NCBI GenBank assembly: GCA_020740775.1
Contig: JAHEWK010000003.1
Coordinates: forward strand, 372,001-436,000
Length of the DNA stretch: 64,000 bases
Origin: Ilyonectria destructans
Lineage: Eukaryota; Ascomycota; Sordariomycetes; Hypocreales; Nectriaceae
Direction: 5' to 3'
The translations under genes were made by a program, and so were the position numbers. Positions within the stretch are counted from its first letter, which is position 1; every line of letters begins with the position of its first letter. A model generated the notes under the pieces. That model was not told the DNA's origin, searched no databases, and saw nothing but the letters and a program-made list of their open reading frames with translations. Below, in pieces: positions 11,941 through 22,021 of the stretch.

Positions 11941-13174
11941 GGGAGGAGAGGAATTCTTGCCTGGGGCCAACTAGATACTATTCATGTTAATGGATTCTAT
12001 CGCAACCCTTAGAAAAGAGTGAACATGGTATTAATAACTAAGTCCAATGAATATCTACATTGAGTTGATAGATCTGTACAAAATGGCTATTCTCCGTTAT
12101 TGATCCGACGGATTCTAACACGGTCAGCCCAATTAGTGGGCCATTCTACGATAGCTGTCTGTTTTGGCGTAAATTTCGGTGTTATTGAGCTAACTCTTTA
12201 CTTCGGATACCACTTTAACTGGCAGCCTTCAATGATTCTCAGGTAGCATCCTTACACCCTTCGACCACGAGACTGGTCGCTCAATTAAGAACTTAGTGCC
12301 ATGGTACGAAATGTGGGGATGATTTATAGTAGAAAAACGGGCTATCAGTAGGTACAAGGCCAGTGGGTTGACTAATTAGTGCCGGATTTCTGAGGAGGGA
12401 GGTTTTGCCTGACTAGGTACAGCTGGGACCGAGTCGGCCTCGGCTAGATCTACACAGCTCCGACCCTAGATACAGTAGATATTCTAAATAATCAATACCG
12501 CCCAAGGTGAGTAAGATTAATAGATAAATAAATTGGGGCGAACTAGACACTGGAAAAGTCTCTCAATCCCTTCCTTCCTTATGCCTTTCAGAGGTATCAA
12601 CTATCAGCCAAGAATGGTTTTTACCATTAATCACGACGTTGCTAATTCTGGGTCATTTATCTTTAGATGTAGCTTGGACAAGCTCAGACACCTCTAAGCT
12701 TCCAGGCACCTGTGGCTGATCCCTACCGGGATGGTACCAGAACTAGCTGCTCGTGCCATTAACTATTATTTCCCCTCTCGGGACTCGAGCCATGTCTTTC
12801 CTAGTCCGGATGCATCGGAGATGCGTGGAATCAGGCGGGGAACAAATGCAGCTATAAACAGCGCGTCGGCTAATCCATGACCGGGTATTCACACGGATAT
12901 GCAGCCGCGCCCTGCCTGCCCATTCTTATCCTCGGTCAGGATGACCTAAACTTGTTGACAATCAGAGACGTGTTCGATAAATTCGGTATTCGGCTAGAGA
13001 TGCAAATGTCTATTAGATTGAGGAGCTCAAACTCCCCCAGAACCGGCATTTAGCTTCCTGACGTAGCATCCATCATATTCGATCATCCCAACTGGTCTCA
13101 CATCCTGTCTTATATTAAATCAAACCGCCGCCGAGATCACATTAACAATTATACCGTCTTGAGCTACAGGTGGA
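11941..13174. promoter_or_regulatory. Long promoter region of the acyl-CoA dehydrogenase with two CCTCGG elements
   Basis: The 1.2 kb contain no supported gene. CCTCGG occurs at 12438-12443 and 12930-12935, the second about 240 bp before the start codon of the dehydrogenase. The stretch also holds the MFS gene's 3' end. Confidence 0.45.
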
Positions 13175-14659
13175 ATGGCTCCCATGTCTATTGCCCCATT
13201 CGCTGACCCTCTGTGGTACACACGAGGCAATAGCCCATACTACAATGAAAGCCACATCCGTCTCCGCGATGAAGTGAGAGCGTATGTTGACCAACACATC
13301 GCGCCTAACTGCGAGGAGTGGGAGAAGAATGGTGCCGTTCCTTTGGAGGTAAGTGCAACTATTTGAATGCTAAATGCGCTATCGGGGCAGGCACAGCGCG
13401 CGCTGACTATGTCTCCCTATGTGCAGGCCGTTCAGCACTATGCGCAAGCGGGCTTTATGGCGGCCTCCATCTTCCCGTTGCCCACTGAATACCTCGGCGA
13501 CATTCGTCTTCCAGGAGGGGTAAGTCCTAGCGACTGGGACGAGTTCCATGACCTTGTTTTCATGGACGAGATCGCAAAGTGCGGATACTTGGGCGTCATC
13601 TTCGGCCTCGCCTGTGGCAACATCATCGGAGCACCTCCCATTTTTCGATTTGGAACGGAAGCCCAGAAGACGAAATATATCCCCGACATTCTGAGTGGCA
13701 AGATACGATTTTGCCTGGCTGTTACCGAGCCAGATGCTGGCTCAGATGTGGCGGGCCTAATGACCACAGCAGAGAGGAAAGGGGATAAGTATATTGTGAA
13801 TGGCGCAAAGAAGTGGATTACGAACGGTCTCTGGGCGGACTACTGCACTGCAGCAGTGAGAACAGGAGGCCCGGGCCATGGAGGCCTCTCCTTCATGGTT
13901 ATTCCCCTAACCTCGCCGGGTGTGTCACGAAAGAGGCTTTACAACTCCGGAGTATCTGCCAGTGGTGAGCTCCGTCTTATTACATGCTCTGGAGTCTCTT
14001 TAAATACTGAGTGTCATAAATAGGGTCCACCTACATCGAATTCGATGATGTTGAGGTTCCCATCGAAAACTTGGTGGGTGAGGAGAACCAAGGATTCCCC
14101 ATGATCATGTCAAGTGAGTCAGCCTAGAGCAACGCATCCATTCACCCAGCTAGGGCTAAACATTTCACCTTGTACAGACTTCAATCATGAGCGTATATGG
14201 CTTGCTATCACGGCTATTCGCCTTGCTCGCGTGTGCGTCGAGGACTCGTATCTCCATGCTATTCGGCGCGAGACGTTTGGCAAGAAGCTTATTACGAACC
14301 AAGTCATCCGTGCAAAGTTATCAACTGCGGGACGATCAATTGATTCCACCCAAGCCTATCTAGAGCAATTAGTCCACATGCAAGCAGAAGCTAAACGGCA
14401 TACTGGTGGCGAGCCCATCGGTATCGGTGGGCTCATTGCTAACTGCAAGGTGCTAGCCTGCCAAGTTGTAGAGCGAACCAATCGAGAGGCGCAGCAGATC
14501 ATGGGAGGCATTGGATACTCCAAGCAGGGACGCGGTAGCAGGGTGGAGCAGATCAGTCGCGATTTGCGCGTTATGGTTGTTGGAGGAGGAAGTGAAGAGA
14601 TCTTGACCGATTTCTCCCTTAACCAGGAGGCAAAGGCCTTGGCTACTCCAAAGCTATAG
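13175..14659 (+). CDS. Acyl-CoA dehydrogenase, probable peroxisomal
   Basis: FAD-dependent introduction of a double bond into an acyl-CoA. Four exons (13175-13348, 13427-13964, 14024-14113, 14178-14659) encode 427 residues. Family signatures: 'AVTEPDAGSDVAGL' and 'ANREAQQIMGGIGYS'-like (here 'TNREAQQIMGGIGYS'). The position used by medium-chain enzymes for the catalytic base (E in YEGT) is Gly here ('VVGGGSEEI'). A Glu in 'FNHERIWLA' (residue 272) aligns with the helix-G base of isovaleryl-CoA and long-chain dehydrogenases, so activity is expected and a branched or bulky substrate is suggested. The protein ends Pro-Lys-Leu, a PTS1 variant weaker than SKL. In atu terms it takes the place of AtuD (citronellyl-CoA dehydrogenase). 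Whether it passes electrons to oxygen or a flavoprotein is not visible. Confidence 0.92.
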
Positions 14660-14993
14660 GCCACCAGGATTGATGGCCTGATATGGTTGTTCTATTCTTA
14701 AATAGTCTAGATGTGCAACGGGGAAAGAGTTCAGCTGGAAAATTATATAGTGAGCGCTTTGGATGTATGGTATTACTCTGTAACCCGCAGGGACGCACGT
14801 TTTCGACTTGGTCGGACTTCGAAATACACCTTGTTGAGAATTAGACGACTTTCTGTAGTGACTAAAAAGAAATCATAAGATCAAGTCATAAAGGTTGCCT
14901 AATTAATCTTATGTCACGACTACGCGGAGTATCATAAATGAAGCACTCTAAATAAGAATGTACTTGGCTATACCTATGGTTGGCCTCCATATC
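14660..14993. other. Convergent 3' intergenic spacer
   Basis: The 334 bp lie between the converging 3' ends of the dehydrogenase and the carboxyltransferase. It is AT-rich, as expected for polyadenylation regions. No gene or clear element is seen. Confidence 0.5.
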
Positions 14994-17047
14994 CTACAGT
15001 CTAGCAAGGCCTTGGTGGCTGTCAGCACCCTCGACCTTGGGAATATTTACAACATCCAAGCAAATACCAAGGATATCGCGAGTATCCCTGGGATCAATGA
15101 TGCCGTCGTCTAGTAAGTGCGCGCTGGTGTAGTACGCCTGACTCTCCCGTTCCACCATGTCGCGGGTCTTGTTAGCACCAACGCTAGCAGGAGCCTTCTT
15201 GGAGACCTTGATACCTTCCTTCTCCTTCCTGGCAGCACTTCCGGTCTGGACAATATCCATGACGCCAGCAAGTTGGTCAGGGCCCATAACACTACATCTG
15301 CCGGAGGGCCAGGTGAAGAGGAATCGTGGCTGGTACGCGCGGCCGCACATGGCGTAGTTACCAGCTCCATAGGACGATCCTAGGATGATGGAGATCTGAG
15401 GAACCTTTGAACATGCGACAGCCGATACGAATTGTGCGCCCTTCTTGATAATACCGTCTTTCTCTGAGCGGGAACCCACCATAAAGCCGGTAACATTGTG
15501 GAGGTATACAATTGGGATGTTCCTGTAGATGTTAGAAGTGCATTGGGGAATAAGAGACGGGGTGTACATACTTCTGGTTACACATTCGGATGAACTGGGC
15601 GCCCTTGCAAGCTTCATCGGGGTGGATTACTGGCGTTTGGTTTCCAATGATACCGACAGGGTAGCCTGAAGCGAGAAGAAGTCATCGATCAGTCAAAGTC
15701 TAAGTAAAGCATATTACGTGAAGATGGATAGCATACCGTGGATCTCGGCCGAGCATGTGAGTAAGTTTTTGCCATAGTTGGGCTTGAACACCGCAACACG
15801 CGAGTCATCAACTAGTCGCAGAACTACTTCACCCATATCAAAAGGCTTTCTGATATCAGGATTCACAAGAGACAGCAAATCCTCAGCCGGATACCGAGGA
15901 GGCAGAGGCGTGTGTGGTAACATCATTGAGGGCGTTGGTGGTTGCAGAGACCACATCCACTCACGAGCCTTCCTGATTGCATCAAACCTGATGAAAGAGT
16001 AAGCCAAAATTCACTTGAACAGCAATCCGAGTGTTGCCAATACTCACTCATCCATCGCGATCTGGTCCGCAAGGCCAGTGATGGTCGCATGCATGTCCGC
16101 ACCTCCCAGCGTTTCGGCGTCAATCTCCTCGCCAATTGCCATCTTGACCAAAGGCGGCCCACCTAAGAAAACCTGCGCTTGATTGCGCACGAAAATTGTG
16201 TAGTCGGACATACCGGGGAGATAGGCTCCTCCAGCCGTAGATGAGCCAAACACGACGCTGCACGCTGGAATTCCCTTTTGGCTGCGACGTGCCAGATCGC
16301 GGAACATTTGGCCAGCGCGGTGGAACACACGGAATTGCTGCGGCAGATATGCGCCGGCCTTGACGATTTGGTCAGTTCTCAGATACTGGTTGTAGTGATG
16401 GATGCGTGGTAGACTTACGGCTTGTGCAAGACCAATAATTGGCAAATCATTTTCAGTGGCAATCTCCGTGGCGCGGTTGTGCTTCAGGACTAACGCGAAG
16501 TCAGGAATAATGCTCATTAACTCATCGGGGGAAATGTGGTCAAGCTTACTTGTGTACTCATTCCATGCACCTCCCTTAATGGAGGGGATATGGCAGAGGA
16601 TCATGCAAGCCTTGCCACTGAAAGAGAGAAGTTCGTGTTAGTAACGCATCCTTGAGCTCAAATATAATCGTATACCGCATACCTGACTTTTCCGATGCCT
16701 GCAATGAGACTTGCGCATGGCGTCGAGTCCAACCCGAATCCTGCGAACTGTGCAATCTCCAGAAATGGCGAATCGTGGTCCAAGAGAAGTGCTAAGCGAT
16801 CTCGTGCTGCATGGCGACGATTAGAAAAGCCTCAAGAGGGGAGAAAGCAATGAGGAAACGAACCCAACAATTGGCCTCTGGACTGATGTCTTTGCTGAGA
16901 GGCCGCTTCACCCTCCGAGCTGACAGACTCCAACGCGTCATTGAATTTGTCAAGGACTTCATTCCACGACTTGCGCGCGTCCGTGAAAATTGACTGTCGT
17001 AGATTTAGCGTAGCCACACCCACTGGATAGGCCCCGAAGCCTGCCAT
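14994..17047 (-). CDS. Acyl-CoA carboxylase beta (carboxyltransferase) subunit, methylcrotonyl/geranyl-CoA type, with PTS1
   Basis: Predicted to transfer CO2 from carboxybiotin to a 3-methyl-2-enoyl-CoA. About six or seven exons. The start chosen is the ATG at 17047 (MAGFGAYPVGVATLN). Landmarks are 'RDRLALLLDHDSPFLEIAQFAG', 'GSSTAGGAYLPGMSDY' (CoA-side oxyanion loop), 'FLGGPPLVKMAIGEE', 'LGGADMHATITGLADQIA', then the second half 'GYPVGIIGNQTPVIHPDEA', 'LHNVTGFMVG' and 'LGSSYGAGNYAMCGRAYQPRF'. These are methylcrotonyl-CoA carboxylase beta signatures with noticeable divergence. It ends Ala-Arg-Leu, which fits the PTS1 consensus, and no mitochondrial presequence is apparent at the N-terminus. 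Methylcrotonyl and geranyl substrates cannot be told apart here. A splice donor with the unusual start GTTCGT is needed after exon 1. Confidence 0.92.
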
Positions 17048-17631
17048 CGTCAATATATGGTAAGAGTAAGATGTCTCCAAGTCAAAACAACCGCAATTCG
17101 CTAGAGGTTGATATGGAACAAGAAAAACGGTGGAGGGCAGTCTCTACTCATGAAATCAGCCAATCTCGCGACCCCATATCCTATTGTTCAACTAGCCGCG
17201 CATGCCCCAGCACGGCAACCGGTCCGTGATCTGGGGAAGCCAAACCGCCGCACACGGCTCCGCGCGGCATCTAGAACCGTGTTGTCCGCGGGAGGAAATG
17301 GGAGCCGAGGCTTCGCCAAATGAGTTGGTTCGGACTCGGTGTTTCTATGAGTTTCGACATAGCATAGTCAAATTGCAATTGTTCGGGCAATGCATGAGGA
17401 ATAGATCGACAGCTATGTGTATATGTTCGCCCTCAACAGACTCATGATCAACAGATTTGCCATGAATGAAAAGAAAATTAGTGACCCTGTTGATCAAAAT
17501 CGTCATCTTTTGTCAAATATGAGAAGAGTGGCCTGGAACTGTCATCCCATTCGTCTACCATTCATCCCAAGTGCATCCAAACCACCCCCACTCAACATAT
17601 GAACCCAGTGCCCTGTGCCAGACACCCAACC
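17048..17631. promoter_or_regulatory. Promoter region of the carboxyltransferase with CCGAGG element
   Basis: The 584 bp separate two genes that are both on the minus strand. CCGAGG (CCTCGG on the minus strand) is at 17305-17310, about 260 bp upstream of the carboxyltransferase start. Two overlapping open frames on the plus strand show no homology and are taken as chance. Confidence 0.4.
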
Positions 17632-18492
17632 CTAAAGCTTTGAGGCAGTGCTCTGCTCAATCAGGCCATCCCAGTCCATCTTCTTCCTCCCTGCTTGAAA
17701 ATTACAGACTCCAATTTTCGACTCAGAGTCTAGTGCCATCATGTCCTTAAAGATCCTACCAATGACTTGATCTTGCTCCTCCTGACCCGCGTATGTGTAA
17801 CCCACATGAACTGCTTCCTTGCACATAGCAGACGCCCCTGGCGCACAACCCCGCAGCTTCGAGACATACGAAGCCATCAGCAGGTCAAGACCAGGGATGT
17901 CCTCCGCGAGTCCATGCACAGCTCCAATCGCCTTCAACTCGGCCATTGAGATAGCGCGGCCAGAGAGCATTGCCTCTCTAGTGAATGCAGGACCCCATTC
18001 ACGAACAAGATATTTAGAAATAATTGCGGGACATAGTCCCAACTTGACTTCGCTCAAGGTCGCTGTGGCAGAACCCACCGCCAATCGAATGTCGCAAGAA
18101 AAGGCCAGACCAATTCCACCGGCATAGCATGGCCCATTGATGCATGCAATAGTAACCTGAGGAGCTTCTTGAATAGCCTGGAACAAGTCGACAAATTTGC
18201 GATACTCTCTGGATGATGCATCATCGCCTTGGTTCACAGCAGTGCTGGACTTGCCCAAGTCCATACCCGTGCAGAAGAACCTCCCCTCGGCGGTGATGAT
18301 GATGCGGTAAATGCTCTTGTCTTTTACACTTTGGCGATAGTAGTTGGTGAGTTGAGCGACCATGGCAGTGGTCAGTGCATTGCCGTTTTTCGGTCTTCTA
18401 AGGACAATTTTGCGGTTGGTACCGCTGCGGTAGATGTCGATTTCATCGTGGTGCGTCTCCAGGGTCCATTGCAGCTGTGGTGAATGTGCCAT
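17632..18492 (-). CDS. LiuC/AtuE-type enoyl-CoA hydratase (methylglutaconyl/isohexenylglutaconyl-CoA type), peroxisomal
   Basis: Single exon, 286 residues. The segment 'LSEVKLGLCPAIISKYLV' is characteristic of bacterial LiuC and AtuE hydratases, which hydrate the product of the carboxylase. The first canonical crotonase glutamate is replaced ('AGGIGLAFSCDI' where common hydratases have GGGCE), as it is in LiuC-type enzymes, while the second is kept (LSEV). The C-terminus is Ala-Ser-Lys-Leu, a strong PTS1. The gene lies between the two carboxylase subunits and is divergent from the alpha subunit, which fits its expected role right after carboxylation. Assignment rests on recognised motifs; activity on a glutaconyl-CoA is inferred. 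Confidence 0.9.
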   Translation of the reverse strand: MAHSPQLQWTLETHHDEIDIYRSGTNRKIVLRRPKNGNALTTAMVAQLTNYYRQSVKDKSIYRIIITAEGRFFCTGMDLGKSSTAVNQGDDASSREYRKFVDLFQAIQEAPQVTIACINGPCYAGGIGLAFSCDIRLAVGSATATLSEVKLGLCPAIISKYLVREWGPAFTREAMLSGRAISMAELKAIGAVHGLAEDIPGLDLLMASYVSKLRGCAPGASAMCKEAVHVGYTYAGQEEQDQVIGRIFKDMMALDSESKIGVCNFQAGRKKMDWDGLIEQSTASKL

Positions 18493-18978
18493 TGCTTATT
18501 CGAGACGACGTGTATAACAAACTTGGCTGAGAAATAACGTCAATCTTGCTGCGAATTTCGTGTTAATTTCGGATGCGAACGTTGTGCAACTCTCGGCGTT
18601 TTAGGATGAATCCTCATCGAGACTGGGCCCCGGTCGCAACATACACGTAAATTGCTGCCTCGGTAGATTTGCACTTCTTGTCACTTGCTTCCTCGCTAGA
18701 CGAGTGGACGGCCAACAAGTTGACTTGGTCCCTTACCGCTACGTGGGCCACAGTGGGGACGGCGATGCGCAACCGCGCCGGCTCAATTGATCACACGGCG
18801 ATTGATCCGCGATCCAATTGACAACTCTCGGCTTCATGGTACTTAGATAATATGTAACAAGATCGTTGAACCCCCACCGCCAATTGAATTGTTCTTCACG
18901 CCAAGTCCTTGTGTCGATTCAGTTTGCTTCATCCTCAATCACAAGCCAGACAATTGCGCCGGTTTTGTCTTCTTGACA
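18493..18978. promoter_or_regulatory. Divergent promoter with CCTCGG element
   Basis: The 486 bp are shared by the LiuC/AtuE-type hydratase (minus) and the biotin carboxylase subunit (plus). CCTCGG is at 18658-18663, about 165 bp from the hydratase start. A shared promoter would give coordinated expression of the carboxylase and the next enzyme. Confidence 0.5.
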
Positions 18979-21400
18979 ATGGAGACCACCGCATATCCAG
19001 AACGCGCCCCCTTGTGGGTTGCCCAGATGCCTGCGCAGGCGGATGGGTCGCGGCGGATACAGAGCGTGCTCATTGCGAACCGAGGAGAGATAGCTTGCCG
19101 CGTTATTGCCACTTGCCGTAAACTGCAGATCCGGACTATTGCCATTTACGCCGAGGAGTAAGTTATGAGATTTTGCATGACAAGTCATTCGTTTTGTTTT
19201 GCTAACACTTCTCTGCAGAGACGCCGTGTCGCAGCATGTGCTGGCCGCTGACGAGGCCATCAGCCTTGGATCCATAGACCAACCTGCCGGCAATCCCTTC
19301 CTCAACATCCCGCTGCTTGTCGAGACTGCCGCCAACGCCAATGCAGATGCCGTCCACCCCGGATATGGTTATCTCAGTGAAAACGCAGGTTTCGCCGACG
19401 CTGTGCGGGCTGCTGGCATCATCTTCATCGGCCCCAGCTCATCAGCGATCACCACGCTCGGCGACAAGCGTGAGGCCAAGGAGTATCTCGCAAAGCATGA
19501 GCCCACCGTGCCATTGATCCCCGGCTACACGGGCTCTTCCACTGGAATTCAGCTGGAGGATTTAGAGCGAGAATCCGAGCTCATCGGGTTCCCGGTAATG
19601 ATCAAAGCGTCGGCGGGAGGCGGTGGAAAAGGGCTGCGCATTGTTCACGATCGCTCAGCACTTCAGTCCGAGTTCAACCGTGCCCAGTCTGAGGCCCAGC
19701 GATCATTCGGTCTGAGCGACTGCATCCTAGAGAAGTACATTGAGTCCGGGAAACACGTTGAAGTCCAGATTCTCGGAGACAGGCACGGCAAGGTCCTCTC
19801 TCTGTGGGAACGCGATTGCTCTGTCCAGCGTCGTCACCAGAAGGTCGTCGAGGAATCGCCCTGCGCTTGGCTAAATCAGGAACAACGAGAGGCAATTTGC
19901 AGTGTCGCCGTCCGTATTGGCGAGCTTCTGAAATATGAGGGTGCCGGAACAGTCGAGTTCATCCTGGATCTCGCCACCGGAAAGTTCTACTTTCTTGAGG
20001 TCAATGCCCGACTCCAGGTCGAACACCCTATCACCGAGGAGTGCACCAACCTGGACATTGTGTCCCTCCAACTGTTCGTTGCCTCCGGTGGAAGCTTAGC
20101 CACTGTGCCTCGGCTTCAGGAAATTAAGCAAGAGGGTCATTCCATTGAGTGTCGCCTGTGCGCAGAGGATCCTCAGCGCGAGTTTTCTCCCCAGCATGGC
20201 CTCATTCGCCTATGGGCTCCTTCTACTCCCGCCGGCCAGAGGGATGTGCGATTTGAAACAGCCATCCAAAGCGGCGCCAGGGTATCGATCTATTTTGATT
20301 CTATGATCGCCAAGATTGTAGTCTGGGCTCCAACTCGATCAATGGCCATCGAGAAGATGGCTCGGGTTCTTGCTGATACTGTCTGCCTGGGCATCTCTAC
20401 CAATCAGCTCTTCCTCCAGTCTTGTCTGCTTCATGAAGTATTCAGGCGGGTGGACTACACTACATCTTTTATCCCCTCAAATGTGGAAGCGCTCCTGAAG
20501 AACCCCCGCCCCACGGCTCTACGAATACCACCCAACTCCTTGTCTATTATTCCGAGTCTGTTTTTGCGGAACCTCCGTATGAAACCTGGAGTCAATGGAG
20601 CTCGCAACATGTTTGGTAGCATTCGAGGAGGGTTCCGGAACCAAAGACACGACAAAATCAATACACCATGTGACATTATAACCACATATGACCCCGTTCA
20701 AGGCACGGACGTCAACCCTCAGATCTGTCTCTGGAAGTTTGGGCCTCAGGGAGCAGCAGACTTCGCGGTCCAGGTTGCGCCTCTACCCTCCATTGACAGC
20801 AGCAAAGAAAGACCGAAGGATGAGTCTAGTTCAGCTGCTGTGACGGAGGCATACAACGCATTGAGCGTAGCAATCAGGGCGAACAATTTCCCCAGCTCAA
20901 CAATTTCTACTGTCAAGACCCACTCGCTACAATCTCAACCCATGGAATTTGGAATCGAGTCGTCTTACACTGCTGGTCGTGTGGAGGTTTCTATTGGCCA
21001 AAGCAAGATCTTAGCTTTTGTCGTCACAGGCGATAGCTTGTCTGCACCCAACGAACCCGACACTGGCGACTCCCTGCGGCTGTATTGCCACTTCCCTATC
21101 CCGGGCATGTCCGTTGAGTACCGATGTTACTCTATGCTGTCATACTACGAGAGCCAGCGAGTCGCCATTGCCGGCAGTGGCGAAGCGAGTTTGGGAGTCA
21201 TTAAGGCGCCCATGCCGTGCAAGGTGCTACAGGTCCTAAAGAAGGAAGGCGATGAGGTCAAGACGGGAGAGGTCGTCATGATAATTGAGAGTATGAAGAT
21301 GGAGATCACCATCGCAGCTAGCAAGGATGGCATGTTTGAGCCACATGCTAAAGAGGGAGAGGCAGTTAACGAGGGCATTGCGTTGTGTAGTTTCAGATAG
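18979..21400 (+). CDS. Acyl-CoA carboxylase alpha subunit (biotin carboxylase plus biotin carrier)
   Basis: Carboxylates its own biotin with ATP and bicarbonate and presents it to the beta subunit. Two exons (18979-19157, 19219-21400) encode 786 residues, slightly longer than typical alpha subunits. Order: biotin carboxylase N-domain 'LIANRGEIACRV' near residue 30; ATP-grasp glycine loop 'KASAGGGGKGLRI' near 190; 'ERDCSVQRRHQKVVEE' near 256; 'EVNARLQVEHPITEE' near 321; a diverged middle (BT-like) region; and the biotin carrier domain with 'ESMKMEI', biotinyl Lys at residue 753 (the common motif has AMKM). It ends Ser-Phe-Arg, so no PTS1 is visible, and the acidic N-terminus does not look like a mitochondrial presequence. 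It could enter peroxisomes bound to the beta subunit. Confidence 0.94.
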
Positions 21401-22021
21401 AGCTAACCACAATATTATGTATGTATAAAGATTTCAAGATGAGTTCATCTCCGTCAATATCCCCTGCGAGATGATTGGATCGAACCGAGAGACCAAAGTA
21501 TACACAATGCAATCCAATCAAGTACATACCCGGCACTAGAGGGCAGTAACTGAACCAAACGTGGAAATAAGAACCTCTAAATTTTATCTATGCGTAATTA
21601 ACTTCTCAAACCTAAGTCCGACTTTTTTGAACTCCTTCTGCTTCACAGTTCGTAATTAATATCTGTGTCGTAAGTTCTAAGATGTTGAGAAGACTGCCTG
21701 TCAACACAAATCGAGTTACTTTTGACCTTCCCATCAGGTATCGCCATATGAGGCTTAAACTATTACCGAGATCGAAACGAAACCCAAACCATACACTTAT
21801 GGATAGAAGGGACATGTTAGCCTTAGATGGCCGCGGCACGGGATGAGTGCCGTGCCCACTTTATAGGTATGCCGCGACCGCGGTTAAAGTGCCCGACCAG
21901 ATTCGTATAAGGGCCACACTGTAGGAAGTCAATTGACGACAAGTAGAATCTCTGCCATTCCTCGCCAGGCAACTCCGAGCGACCGCGAAGCAATAGCGCA
22001 GGACTATCACAAGGCGTAGCC
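21401..22021. other. Intergenic region upstream of the AtuA gene
   Basis: The 621 bp hold no supported gene. Open frames on the minus strand at 21,612-22,023 have no recognisable content. No CCTCGG element was found, unlike the other promoters of the cluster. Confidence 0.45.

Noticed and set aside
13175..14659. Acyl-CoA dehydrogenase judged inactive because the YEGT glutamate is absent
   Set aside because: A Glu at the helix-G position used by isovaleryl-CoA-type enzymes is present, so loss of activity is not indicated.
18979..21400. PTS2 signal at the N-terminus of the carboxylase alpha subunit
   Set aside because: The R-[I/L/V]-x5-[H/Q]-[L/A] pattern was looked for near residues 24-35 but the His/Gln-Leu/Ala pair is missing.
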